NCBI GenBank assembly: GCA_018894105.1 | Contig: CM032127.1 | Coordinates: 36,042,760-36,106,759, forward strand | Reading direction: 5' to 3' | Origin: Jacaranda mimosifolia | Taxonomy: Eukaryota > Streptophyta > Magnoliopsida > Lamiales > Bignoniaceae | DNA length: 64,000 bases | In this document: positions 23,030-35,800 of the stretch, in pieces | Position numbering within the stretch: the stretch's first letter is position 1 | Layout: each line of letters begins with the position of its first letter | The notes under the pieces: model-generated | Seen by the model: only the letters and a program-made list of their open reading frames with translations | Database searches by the model: none | Told to the model about the DNA's origin: nothing | Made by a program: the position numbers and the translations under genes

Positions 23030-24412
23030 TTAACCTTTGATTTAACTCTTAAATCAAACAAGCTTAACTCTTAAGCTTAAACTAGTCAACTCAACTTTTT
23101 AAGTCAACTTGATCAATTGATGGTCAACATGGCACTAAATAATTAGCTCCTTAATTATTGGTCTAATTTAACTCTTTAAATTAGTTGATTAATTTAATTC
23201 TTAAATTAATCAAACCAAAATTTATCATTAATTGAATCCTTGAAAATCGATCACCAGAGGGTGAGTTTTTCTAACATTTAGAAAATTGCTCTACTAATTT
23301 TGGAAGCTAATTGGTTTTAGTGTGTGGCCTAATAGGTTCTACCATTCATTGGACATGGCTCACAACTCTTTGTGACTTTTGAATATTTTATATTCATTTT
23401 AATTTAAAACTCCTTGCAAACTAATCGACTCAATTCAATTAATCTCATTAATCAAAGAGTACCCAATCTCCATAGTTGGTGTCCAACCTTAAGCCCATGG
23501 AGCTCAACTAGTTGTCCGAAATAAATATTCTAGAGAACCATCATAGCTCTACGCATACCATGCAAATATGGTCCTTCCATCTCCTATATCCCAAAAAAGG
23601 CCTAGGGCAAGATATTTGTGGGTTCCCTAATAACCTTGATACTATATCTCTATTCTTAATGTTCGATTCCCTTGTATGACCTCACCTTTGAAAAACTCCT
23701 TTTCCAAATTGTCACACCAACTTGTGCAAGGATTTATTGGAATTGGTCATTATAGAATACATAGGAGATGCACTCGCTCTTCACAAAAGTAAGGTGTCGG
23801 ATTCTATCTTAGATCTCACAAGCCTCCATGCCAAGTAGCTCATACCCAACCTTAACTTGAAAGACCCACTAAGTGGCCAAGGAAGAGTCAAATCATGAGG
23901 ACTGGACACAAGGTTATCATGGATCCTCATGTCATAAGACTAATAATATGTACTAGCGTAAGTGAGAGAATTAACCACTATCGACTTACCACTACAGCTA
24001 TCTAGTGGATTCTCCGGAGGGTCTTCAGTGCCTTGTTCTCTAATAAGCATCCACTAACATGTACATGTATACAGTTACTCATAAAATGGATTAATATCCA
24101 ACTCTTGAGTTTATATATCGTTAGTGCAAGTCTATCCAAATCTTAGATGCCCTGTCTCATAAGATCCTATGCCTTGGAAGGTTTAAGATTACGACTGTGT
24201 AAGACTTATTCCATGATAACCACCCAGTGAACTGACCAAGTCCCATAGTCATGTCTGATCTAAGGGCTTCATCCAAATGCAAGTAAAGTAATAAGAGACA
24301 TAAAATGAAGATAGCTATGGAAAGAATATCATTCAATTAAGATTATTTTACAAGGAAATAGCTTTTACAAGGCTAATCTTGTTGGCTTGCTAGGCACTAT
24401 TCTAACAGTTTG

Positions 24413-25987
24413 AGCACTTGAAATTTCAATTTTAAAAGTTGTTTTAGATCTAAAATTTTATCTATAATGTGTGTCTTAATGTTTAGGAGGTGCCCTAAAT
24501 TTTTTGGGGCACAAAAGTTGAACAAAAAATGAGTTGATTCGATCCAAATCCAAAAATAGGGCAAGCTCCCATGCTCAGCCAGGTAACGACTGGGCAGCAT
24601 GCACACTTGCTGCTTGGCCGTGCGGCCAAGCTGGGACAGCAACGACTAGTTTTGGGTTAGATAGGTTTTGGCCAATTTGTTTTGTTCCTTTAGTAACCAA
24701 AAGTGTTTTATTTCACACATAATAGATGGACAAGGGTTCTGCAAGTTTAAAACTATGTTTGACATTTTTTATTGCTTTTAGAATCTTGTTAAAGTTGATC
24801 TTCAATTATTGCAAAAATGTTATGCTTGGCCAATTATTTGTTTATGAGATAAGTATTTAATTATTAGAATTGATTGTCAATTCTTGATTTATTTATTATT
24901 CATTTAAGTTTTGAATGGATGATGAACGAATGGGGATGATCATGAGCTTTTAATATTGATTTTATTTTAAGTTGTTGAATAGGGTTGTATTAAATCGGGG
25001 CTTACATGCCTATTTTATTTCTATCTTGTAAATGTTGTAAGAGTATAATCACTAGGAGTGAGGATTTCTTTCTCATGTAAATGTTACAAGGAGCAAAAAA
25101 TACCATTGGAGACATGAAGACCCATGAATGTATGGGATACACTCATGTAATAGCTAGATTTAATCAATCCACTTAAAATCAACTAAGTGGTGCACTTATG
25201 GCTCTAAGTGCACCACTGGATTAGGCTCATAGTCATCCCTCCCTAAGAGCATGCTAGGTGCATTTACTTATTTATGTTTTCCATATCCTATTGATGTATG
25301 AGATGCATGATTAGGATATAGGGAACCTAAAGAAGATAAAATGATGAGATCTTTGCAAGCTAAAATCCTCCACTTAGATTATCTAAGTGCTTTCAAATTT
25401 TAAGTCAAAGTGGATACAAGTTAAAAGAGTTTTAATCAATCCATGCCTTCTACTAATAGTATATGGCATGACGACACTACCATTGTTTGTGTGATGTCTC
25501 ATGAGTCGTGACTCACACTTATAGTGGAAAGCTGTGACCATATACTTAGCATGAGATGGATCTTTGACTTGAGAATGCCCATGCATTAGCAAACGAGTCG
25601 TGGGATGTTGTGGGCTCATCTCGAGATAAGGATTGATTGGTAGGTTTGGCTTAACACATAGTAGTGTAGATGTCTCATGAGTCATGGGTCTATATGAAAA
25701 GTAAGGCAGAATATATCAAGAGTTGCATAAGATGCAATTAGCAAAACTTGTTAGCCTTTCGATTGTTTGTCGATGTCTCACAAGTTATGGATCACTTGCA
25801 AGTCCTTAAGATCTAGATTCTCACTAGGAAATATGATTTTCTGAATTCTTCTTGAAGGTGAAATATTTGATAAAATAGTGGGAGAAAAACATGCTTAAAA
25901 GACCATGCACATGTTTTTAATATCATATTCAATCACATGTTCATATTCCCTTTTTCGCCTTTGAGAATTTGTGAAATCTCAGAAAAA
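24413..25987 (+). other. R2 leader, continued, non-coding
   Basis: The leader resumes after the right GTTTG duplication of R3 (24408-24412). It holds a GC-rich variable island near 24540-24650, in which CAGCCAG, CTGGGCAG and GCGGCCAAGC stand out from the AT-rich surroundings. Four palindrome variants lie at 25500-25789. No conserved ORF. Confidence 0.75.
25500..25789 (+). repeat. R2 leader odd-palindrome cluster (4 copies, decayed)
   Basis: CATGAGTCGTG (25500-25510), AACGAGTCGTG (25592-25602), CATGAGTCATG (25676-25686) and CACAAGTTATG (25779-25789). Most changes from CACGAGTCGTG are C to T or G to A. Confidence 0.8.
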
Positions 25988-27829
25988 AGGGCTAATAAAC
26001 CACTCCACATTTTCAGAAACCGATAAACAATCGGGCCAAACTTTCTCGATTGACTTAACCTCAAAAATTATCCTAGATTCCTAGAAGTAGATATATGTCT
26101 TATATCAACGTGCTCCTAATCCCATGGGTATTATAGTAGATCAAGAGATATGTAAAAGGTTCACGAATTGGGTTTAGGATCATCATGTCCCTTAGTCTCA
26201 TGATGGCATCTACAAACTTCAAAAAATTCAAGGACATATGAATAATACCTTATTTAAAGTTTACAAGAGTTGTAAAGCTAACAAGGTATGAGAAGTTCAT
26301 GTTGTCAAATGAGACTTTTCAAGCTAGGATGGATGTGAAGACATACGTCATCGACTATGGTCTAAAGATGATTAGGCTTGGAGAAGCTTTTTGAACTTAG
26401 ACGTAGTGATGGACAATGATCTCTATGAGGATTTGATCCTCACATCCAAGCCGAGCTTCATTGGCCAAATAGTTAATCTAGAAGGAGACTACCATGACAA
26501 GGGTAAACCTTTGACACTTGTTTCCTCCTCCAGGTCTATGGGCCTTAGGGGTGCCATAAAGAGAGGTAAAATGAAGAAAAGTCCTTCCTCTAAGGGAAAG
26601 CAACCATTAAAGGCATCCGGAGGAGTCAAGAAGATTATAGAGAAAATAGTTGATATTCTTGTTTCTACTTTGGTGAGATAGGCCATTGGAAGTAGTATTG
26701 CAAAGAATACCTTGCAACCCTTAAGAAGGGTATGTACTTTATTGAAGTGCATTTAAGGATAAATTCCTCCTTATGGATATATGATATCGCATGTGGTTTT
26801 TATCTTTGTAAGGTGTTACAAAGAATAGAAAGAAGAATAAATCTAAGTGATGTGGATACAATCCACCTCCTCGACAAAGAAGCAAGAGTTGTGACCAAAG
26901 CCAAAGGTACATAATAAGTTAGACTTAGGGAATTCCATACTTGTATTAGACCTTTGTTATAATGTATCATATATTATTGAGAACATTATTTCAACTCCCA
27001 TTTTAAATAGCGAAGGATCTGATCCATCTATATCAAATGGGAGATTGAAGGCATTAAAGAATGGGTTCTTTAATTGCTTATGGTATACTTGACAAAGGAT
27101 TGTATATATTAGATTCCCAACCATCACTATTGCACTTTCAACAAAGTAAGGAAATTAGATATCTAAGAAGATGACATTATTTGGCATGCAAGACTTGGAC
27201 ACATCTCTATGAATTGAATGAGAAAGACGGAAGCTCTCAAAGCACTAAAAGTTATTGGCATTGAGGACCTTCCTACTTGTGAATCTTGTTTGAAGAGAAA
27301 ATGACCAAGGCTCCTATTGTAGGACAATCGGAGCACTCTACAAGTCCTTTGGATTTGATCCACAAGGATGTTTGTGACCCACTAAGAGTTAGTGTAAGAG
27401 AAGGTTATTCCTACTTTATCTCTTTCACCGATGATTATATTCGGTTGAGATAAGTGTATCTTATAAAGAGAAAATCCAAAACTTTTGAAAAGTTCAAAGT
27501 GTATAGGAATTAAGTGGAAAAGCATTTGGCACTTAGTATTAAAGCTCTTCGAATAGATCAAGGGAAGAATACTTAAGTACTGAATTCTTGGATTATTTAA
27601 AGAAAAATGGGATACTCTCTCAATGGACTCCACCCAGCATATCCTAACACCATGGAGTAGCTGAGAGGAGAAACCGTACCTTATTGGACATGGTACATTC
27701 CATGATGAACTTTTCCAATGTGCCCATACCCTTTTGGGGATACGCCTTAGAAACAGCGGCAAAGTTACTAAATGTAGTACCCTCAAATTCGGTGCCAAAA
27801 ACACCGCATGAGATGTGGTAAGGCTGTTG
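25988..27829 (+). pseudogene. R2 gag-pol remnant (gag, PR, pre-integrase, part of IN)
   Basis: The gag start codon position reads AGG (25988), in place of the ATG of its relatives. gag keeps DVVMDNDLYEDLIL and has the short form VNLEGDYHDKGKPL. The zinc knuckle at 26660-26701 reads C-F-Y-F-G-E-I-G-H-W, then a stop and Cys: second Cys is Phe. The protease site D-I-A is at 26783-26791. Integrase keeps HKDVCDP and VAERRNR, but D2 is broken by a frame change. The element ends abruptly after GAGATGTGGTAAGGC near 27829; RT, RNase H and the 3' LTR are absent. Confidence 0.85.
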
Positions 27830-28733
27830 ACTGTACATAGAGTTTTGATGGTGTACGACCAAAATTATCGATTTATCTCTCCATTAGTTGAAAGTTTTGT
27901 TCATAGTGGAAAATCATACATGATTGAACAACTGGAGAGAGAATGAGGGCACCTTTTGTGGCTTGCATCCTACAGGTGGTACTTCGTTCTTTTTGTATAT
28001 CTGCAAGGACTTTTTCATAATACGAAAACGGTTGAAGCTTTGGTGGCTCAACGTCTGGATCTTTAGAATCTTGAGGTTGGCTAGAGTTTCTTTTGAAGTT
28101 CTTATTCTTCTTTTTCCATTGCCTGCTACATTGGTTGTAATCTTCATCTTCATTATTAGATTCCCATTCATCACAAAAGCATCTTGGATCACATTCTAAG
28201 GGATCTAAGTCCTAAATAAAGTGTCCATTGATCCTGTCTATATAAGCTGCTCTTCCATTTGGATCAAAACCACCTAGAGGAGTATAGGATCTTTAGCCTA
28301 TGTGGGAGCTGGTACAACCATTATTTGTTGAAAGATGACTCCTGATGGTCCTTTATCTTTCTTGACATCAAAGATGGTCTTTACTCATCTACCATTGAAT
28401 CTCTAGAATTAGAAGCTAGAAGACTTCATCGTCTCATAAGTTTGCTGTAGTGACTCATAATTAGTTATCCATTCTATGGGGATGAGCTTCTCAAGTTCCT
28501 TTCTTTTAAGTTGTCTTGGGACCTGGACAATTGTGGGAACTTCTTGTCCTGAACTAGCGAAGACCATTAGAGCGTCATGCATTCCTTAATTTTGTAGATC
28601 AAGGGTGTAGTTTTGCAACTTGTACATGATCTGGTGATGAAGAGTTGCCATACCAGCAAATACAACTTGCTCAGCACCTCAGACTTAGACTTGGACCTTA
28701 AGCATTGTTGGAAGGTATAGATCGTCTAGAGAC
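27830..28733 (-). pseudogene. Non-copia retroelement fragment, possibly endogenous pararetrovirus-like
   Basis: Unrelated to the surrounding copia elements. On the - strand it encodes a broken polyprotein: a segment with MYKLQNYTLDLQN and IPIEWITNYE near 28650-28400, then, after a frame change near 28276-28290, a segment with AYIDRINGHFI, a stop (28212-28214) and a Cys-rich patch DPLECDPRCFCDEW. A 113-codon stretch (28211-27873) is open. Style and motif order remind me of plant endogenous pararetrovirus (Caulimoviridae-like) polyproteins, but this is from memory and unsure; another retroelement family is possible. At least four stops and one frameshift are present. It lacks both ends: the R2 remnant abuts it on one side and the R4 LTR cuts it on the other. 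Confidence 0.4.
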
Positions 28734-30931
28734 TGTTGGAATAGTACCCAACAAGCCAATTAGATTGGCCTTATAAAACTATTTCCTTGTAAAACAATCT
28801 TGATTAAATGTTATTCTTTATATGGCTATTTTCATCTTATGCTCGTTATTACTTCACTCGCATTTGGATGAAGCCCTTAGATCACACAAGACTATGAGAC
28901 TTGGTTATGCATTAGATAGAAATCATAGAATTAGTCTTACACAGTTGTGAACTTAAATATTCCAAGTCATAGGATCTTACAAGATGGCGTATTTAAGATC
29001 TGAATAGACTTAAACTAACAATGCATAAATTTGAGGGTTAGATGTTGCACCGTTCCATGAGCAATCCCATATGAGATATAGATGTCTGTTAATAGGTGCT
29101 TGTTAGAGAATAAGGTACTAAAGACCCACCAGGAGAATCCACTAGATAGCATGAGTGACACGTCGATAGTGGTAAATTCTCTAGCTTCCACTAGTGTATA
29201 TTATTAGTCTTCTAACTTGAGGATGCATGGTGAGCTTATGTTTGGTCCTTATGCTTTGACTCTTCCTTGGTCACCTAGCGGACCTTTTGGGTTGAGGTTG
29301 GGAATAAGCTACTAGACAGAGAGGTTTGTGAAATCCAAGATAGAATCTGACTCCTCGCTTTTGTGAAAAGTGAATGCATCTCCTCGCTTTTGGGTTGAGG
29401 TTGCGCAAGGTGGTGTGATAATTTGAAAAAAAGGAGTTTTCCAAAGATGAGGTCACACAATGGAATCAAACATTGAGAATAGAGATATAGTATTAAGGCT
29501 ATTAGTGAGTCGGCAAATATCCTGCCCTAGGCCTCTTTTAGGAGATAAGGACAAAATAAATGTATTTGTATGGTAAGCGTAGAGCTATAATGATTCTCCA
29601 AAATAATTCATTTCGACCAATTAGTTGGGTTTCATGGGTTTGAGGTTGGACATCAACCCTGGAGATTGGGTACTCTTCAATTAATGGAGATTAATTGAAT
29701 TGAGTTCATTCGGTTTAAAAGAGTTTAAACTGAAATCAATATACGATATTTAAATATCACAAGGAGTTGTGAGCCCATGTCCAGTGAATGGCAAAACCTA
29801 TCGGGTCACACATAAAAGCCAATTGCATTTCCTACATCTTGGAGGAACTTTCTAAGTGTTACAAAATTCACTCCAAAGTGACAAATTTTTGGGAGTGATC
29901 GAAAATTGATGTGTTATTTGGCTTGATTAATTTAAGTGTTAAATTGATCAACTAATTTGAGAGTTAAGTTAGACCAATAATTAAAAAGATAATTATTTGG
30001 TGCCATGTGACCATGAATGTGTCAAGTTAGTTTAAAGAGTTAAGTTAAATAAATTAAGCTTGTTGACTTAAGTGTTAAGTCAAATGTTAATTAATTAAAT
30101 TAAAGTATGTAATTTAATTAATGAGAAGAATATATTTTGGAGGGAAAATTCAAATGATATGATCATTTTTAGTGCGGCATTTAATTAATTGAAATTAGAT
30201 TTCAAATGTAATTGAAACGCACACAAATTCAAATTAGATTTGAATTTGCCAACTTGCATGCATGTGGCGGCCCAGCCCCCCTTGAGTATGGTGTGATGCC
30301 AACTTGGTATCACACCATTCTCCCTCTATATATAGATATAGAGGTGAGGGTAGGCGGTAATCACACATCTCAAGTGAAGAATTAGATTCTCACTTTTTCC
30401 ATCCATTTTTTAAAGTGTTCACTCATGTGTTGAAGTTCACCTTCCTCTTCTTCTCCAACCCCAAAAATCAGCCATTACCTTTCATCTCTCCTATGAATCT
30501 CTACTTAATGTGAGGAGTGATTGGAAATTCAATTGGTGTGTGGATCACTTCGATAGAGGTAAAACAAATGGTTTGCTAGGCCTTTGGAGATCCATTTGTG
30601 GGAACAGTTGCTTGGCGATTTTTTTAAGAGATCTAGAAGGAGTTTTGATCTGAAACTTTCAAAAAAATCCATCAAAGATTTGAGGAGCTACTGGATTTAT
30701 TTTGGAATTTTTGGACAAGATTGACTCGTGCAAAAGTTGCATTGATTCTGCTGCGGCACTACTTGGCAAATTTTGGATTGAAGAAGAGTTCTTCATTTTC
30801 TCCTTGGAATTTAGCTTATCATGGTAATCCATTTCACTAGCATGTTTAGATCCTTGATTTGCTTGAGTAGCCTAGTTAATTTTAGCTTTTGAAGTTTTAA
30901 TGATTGGATCCTAGAGCTACTCTTGCCTTCA
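28734..30931 (+). repeat. R4 5' LTR (2198 bp)
   Basis: TGTTGGAATAGTACCC to TTGCCTTCA. Contains the twin U3 hairpins (30288-30344) and a shorter version of the AT palindrome near 30085-30120. Confidence 0.9.
30288..30344 (+). promoter_or_regulatory. R4 LTR core: twin hairpins with TATA box
   Basis: ATGGTGTGATGCCAA (30288-30302) pairs with TTGGTATCACACCAT (30304-30318), all but one pair. Then CCTCTATAT (30323-30331) pairs perfectly with ATATAGAGG (30336-30344). CTATATATAG is a good plant TATA box, lying about 600 bp before the LTR end. Confidence 0.7.
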
Positions 30932-30933
30932 AG

Positions 30934-30946
30934 TGGTATCGGAGCC
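30934..30946 (+). other. R4 primer-binding site
   Basis: TGGTATCGGAGCC, one change from the initiator tRNA-Met complement; two bases after the LTR. Confidence 0.9.
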
Positions 30947-32887
30947 TAATTCTCGCTATGATTTGAATTTTGATTGACTGATTCATGTGATGGATTGATC
31001 AAAATCACCACCAAATTCTCAATTCATATGATGGATTGGAGTGTTTGGATGATATTGCGTGTGGCTCTTCGATTGATGAATTGAAAGCATACTATTATGT
31101 GTTTTAAGTGTTAATTCATGTAATTTATATGTTTTAATTCAAGCTTCTAATGTTGAATGTTGATTTAGCATTAGTAGATGTTATATGTTGATATAGCATG
31201 TTGATGATTGACCAAAATAGTTTTGGCCATTTTTGGATCTAATATGATTGGAGGTTTTTTGGAGATTTTTGGAGAATTTGATTCTCACTTGAACTTGTTT
31301 TTGAAAGCTTGTTTGGAGGCTTGAAATTTCAGTTTTAAAAGGTGTTTTAATTCTGAAATCTCATCTATAATGTGTGAAATCATGTCTAGAAGTTGTTCTA
31401 AATTTTATGGTGCAAAAAAATTTGAGCAAAATCAAGCTATTTCGGCCTAAACCTTGAAACAGGGCAGACTGCCCTGCCTCGGCAAAGAGCTGGCTGACAG
31501 CGGGCGCACTAGGCATACGCTTTCCATACGGCTGTGCGCCCATCCTGGGATGGCAGTGGCCAGTTTTGGTTATGGCTGGAAATACCTCAAATTTTGGCTA
31601 TTTTTTATGTTCAAAAGTGTTTTGATTCACACATATTAGATGCACAAGCATTGTGCAAGCTCTTAAAATTATGGTTGACATTTTTGATTTCTTTTAAAAA
31701 ACTTGTTAAAGTTTATCTCCTACTAATCGCAATAAATATTATGCTTGGCCAAATATTTGTTTATGAGATAAGCATTTAAGTGTTGAATGGATGATGAATG
31801 AATGGGGATGATCATGAGCCTTTAATATTGATTTTATTTGTTTCAAGTTGTCGAAAAGGGTTGTATTAAATTAGGGCTTGCATGCCTCTTAATTTCTACA
31901 TTGTAAATGTTATGAAAATAGAATCACTAGGAGTGAGGAGTTCTTTCTCATGTAAATGTTACATAGAGCAAAGAAGACCTTTAGAGGCATGGAGACTTTT
32001 TGAAGACCCATGAATGTGTGGGATACACTCATGTAATAGCTAAATTTAATCAACCCACTTAAAATCAACTATGATGCACCTATGGCTCTAAGTGCACCAC
32101 TTGGTTAGGTTTATGGTCATCCCACCCTAGGAGCATGCTAGGCGCATTTACTTATTTATGCTTTCCGTATCCTATTGACGTATGAGATGCATGGTTAGGA
32201 TATGGAAAACCTAAATAAGAAGATAAAAATGATGAGATCTTTGCAAACAAAACCCTCAACTGAGAATGTCTAAGTACTTTTGAAATATTAATTCAAAATG
32301 GATACAAATTAAAAGAGTTTTAATTAATCCATGCCTTCTACCAATAGTATGTGGGATGACGATGCTACCATCTTTATGTGATATACATCCGGTCATGGGG
32401 ATCACACTTAAGTGGAAAGTTGTGACCATATACTTAGCATAAGATGCACCTATGATTTGAGAACGCCCACACATTATGCACTCGGTCATGGGGGATGTTG
32501 TGGTGCCCGTCTTGAATCAAAACTTGATTGGTAGGTTCGACTTAACATCAAATAATGTAGAGGTCAACCTTATGGGGGATCTACATGGAAAGGTAAGGCA
32601 AAATATATCAAGAGTTGCATAAGATGCAATTAGCAAAAGTTGCTTACCTTTAGATTGTTTGTGCATATACATCTGGTCATGGGGGTCCCTTGCAAGTCCT
32701 TAGGGTCTTGATTCTCACTAGGAAATATGATTTCTTGAATTCTTCTAGGGGGTAAAGGATTTGATAAAATAGTGGGAGAAAAACATGCATTAAAGATCAT
32801 GAACATATTTTTTCAATATTAAGATTCAATCATATGCTTATACTCTTCTTTTCATCTTTTGTAGATTTTTGAAATCTTCAAAACAAA
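30947..32887 (+). other. R4 leader, non-coding
   Basis: GC-rich variable island near 31455-31565. In the positions of the palindromes of the other elements it has CCGGTCATGGGG-type motifs (near 32390, 32485 and 32670), so this module differs in R4. Confidence 0.7.
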
Positions 32888-35800
32888 ATGGCTAAGAATC
32901 CACTGACAAGCATTTTGGAAGCCAATTAACTCACTAGGCCAAACTAGCAAGATTGGTTGAGAAACCTTAAGATAATTCTTAACTCTAAAAAAAGGACATA
33001 TGTCCTTGATCAAAGTCTCATTGGTACAATCGGTGATGATGCCACTGATAAGGTTCGTGAAATATTCACAAAATTGATAGATGATGATCTATAAGTAAGA
33101 TGCGTCATGTTGGCTTCCATGTCTAATGAGCTCAAAAAGACTCAAGAGCATATAAAACATGCTCATGAGATCTATAAACACCTACAAGAGTTGTATGGTG
33201 TATAAACAAGACACGAAAGGTTCTCTTTGTCGAAGGAGCTCTTTAGATTAAGGATGCGTGAGGGGTCAAATGTTCATGATCACGGGGCTCAAGATGATTA
33301 GAATCATTGAGAAGCTTGGAAAACTTGATGTGGTCATGGACAATGACCTCTACATGGATTTGATCCTCTAGTCATTACCACCATCGTTCGACCAATTCAT
33401 TATGAACTTTAATATGTCCAAGCAAGAAGTTACGATTAACGAATTGGAGAACATGCTTGTGACTATTGATGTGACTATGAAAAAGGAAAAACCTCTTATG
33501 CTCGCATCCTTTTCCAAGTCGAAAGACCCTAGGGACCCAAGAAATGGAGGTAAGAGGAAGAAGAGTTCTTCCTACAAAGGGAAGCAACACAAGAAAAGTT
33601 TCGGGAGGGTTAAGAAAAAGGCTAAAACCGAAGAAAGTTATTTCCATTGTGGTGAAAATGGACATTGAAAAAGGAATTGCAAAGCTTACCTTGAAACCTT
33701 TGAAAAGAGTATGTACTTCATTGAGGTGTATTTGATGACTAATTTTTCCTCATGGGTATTTGAAACCATATACAGTTTTCACCTTTGTAGTTCATTATAG
33801 GGGATGTAAAGAAGAAAGAGACTTTGTTATGATCCTTCACCTAGGAAATGTAGTAAAAGTTGCCACCACCTTCCAAGGCATAATCAAGTTAGACTTGGGG
33901 AATGCTTGCGTTGTACTTGATCTAGTTTATTATGTATCCCATCTTGTTAAGAACATTATTTCAATTCCCATTCTTGATAATGAAGGATATGATTTTTCTA
34001 TATCGAATGGGGTGTTGAAGGCATTAAAGAATGGTTCTTTAATTGCTAAAGGTACATTAATTAACGGATTGTACATACTTGATTCTCAACCTTCACTAAT
34101 GCATATTCAATCAAGCAAAAGAAAATTCGATAACAAAGAAGATGCCATTCTTTGGCATGCAAAACTTGGGCATATTTCTAAAAATAAGATGAACAAGTTA
34201 GAAGCTCTCCAAGCACTAAATGTTAGTGGCATTGAGGACCTTTCTACTTGTAAATCTTGTTTAAAGGGAAAAATGACGAAGGCTCATTTTATGGGACAAA
34301 TGGAGCTCTACAAATCCTTTGGATTTGATCCATATGGATGACTGTGGCCCACGAAGAGTTAGTGCGAGATAAGGCTATTCCTACTTCATCACCTTCACCA
34401 ATGATTATAGTCGGTTCGGAAATGTGTATCTTATGAAGTACAAATCTGAAGCCTTTGAAAGGTTCAAAGAGTATAGGAATGAAGTGGAAAAGTAATGAGC
34501 ACTAAGTATTAAAGCTCTTAGATCGGATTGAGGGGCAGAATACTTAAACACTAAATTCTTGGATTATCTAAAGGAAAATGGGATTATTTCTCAATGGACT
34601 TCACTTGGCACACCCCAATGGAGCAGCCGAGAGAAGAAATCGTACCTTATTGGATATGATACGTTCCATGATGAGCTTTTCCAATGTGCCTATATCCTTT
34701 TGGGGATACGCCTTAGAAACAAGGATGAAGTTACTAAATGTAGTACCTTCAAATTCGGTGCCAAAAACACCGCATGAGATGTGGTATGGCAAGGCACCCT
34801 CTTAGTAATACCTTAAGATTTGGGGATCTCCCACCTATGTAAGACGGACAGTAGGAGATAAGTTAGATAGTAGATCTACCTTGTGCAATTCTGTGGGATA
34901 CCCAAGAGAGTCTATGGGTTATTACTTCCATGATCCCTCATAACAAAATGTGTTTGTGTTGAGGAATGTCTACTTTTGGGAAAAGCAATTTCTATTAGAT
35001 AGAAATGGCGTTGTTGTTGAACTTGATAAAGTTCAAGATGATCATGAAATCCCACAAGTAGTGGAAACAAATGAGCAATAAGAGCCTCACACATATCCTC
35101 TAAGAAGGTTGGACCAAATCATGAAGCAACCCAAAAGGTTTGGATTTCTTCATGAGATGAGCTATGGGATAATGATCCAAAGACCTACGAGGAAGCTATG
35201 TTAGACATAGATTCGAGACGTTGACTTGAAGCCATGAGATCTAAAATAGACTCCATCTACTCTAAAAAAGTATAGCCTTTGGTAGATCCACCAAAGGGAA
35301 TAGTTCCCGTAGGTTTGAAGTGGATCTATAAGTGAAAGCTAGGAGTTGATGGAGAAGTGATGACTTTTAAGGCGCGATTAATGGTAAAAAGTTACCCTCA
35401 AAGACCCGATATTGATTTCAAGGAAATCTTTTCACCAGTCGCAATGCTTAAGTCCATTCGAATTCTACTTGCCACAATCGCATATTATGACTATGAGATA
35501 TGACAAATGGATGTGAAAACTGCTTTCCTCAATAGAGATATTAAAGAAGAAATTTTATATAGAGCAACCACAAGGTTTTACATCTAAGGGGAGTGAGCAA
35601 AAGTTTTACAAACTCTAGAGATCCATTTATAAACTCAAACAAGCGTCCTGAAGTTGAAACATACATTTTGACAAAACGATCAAATCATTTGGCTTTGTCA
35701 CATCCATTTGTCATGTGTATGAACCATGTGTGTACTAGAAGGCTAGTGAGAGTAGTGTACAGTATATTGTGGTTTATGTCAATGACATCTTTCTCATTAA

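Larger units (their letters stand above)
14318..24407 (-). mobile_element. R3: complete but decayed copia element (10,090 bp)
   Basis: A - strand element with both LTRs, PBS, polypurine tract and all coding domains in copia order (gag, PR, IN, RT, RH). Flanking GTTTG at 14313-14317 and 24408-24412 is a perfect 5-bp target duplication, and removing the element restores the R2 leader. The LTRs differ in length (2266 versus 2133 bp), because the 3' LTR lost about 35 and 90 bp, and they differ at many bases, so the insertion is not recent. The coding part is full of stops and frameshifts. Confidence 0.92.
22142..24407 (-). repeat. R3 5' LTR (2266 bp)
   Basis: Starts on the - strand at 24407 (TGTTAGAATAG) and ends TTTCA at 22142. 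Contains the AT palindrome (22999-23029) and the twin hairpins (22769-22829). Confidence 0.9.

Noticed and set aside
33760..34341. 193-codon frame in R4 as a host gene
   Set aside because: The LWHAKLGH and CKSC motifs and its position after the gag zinc knuckle identify it as copia protease/pre-integrase.
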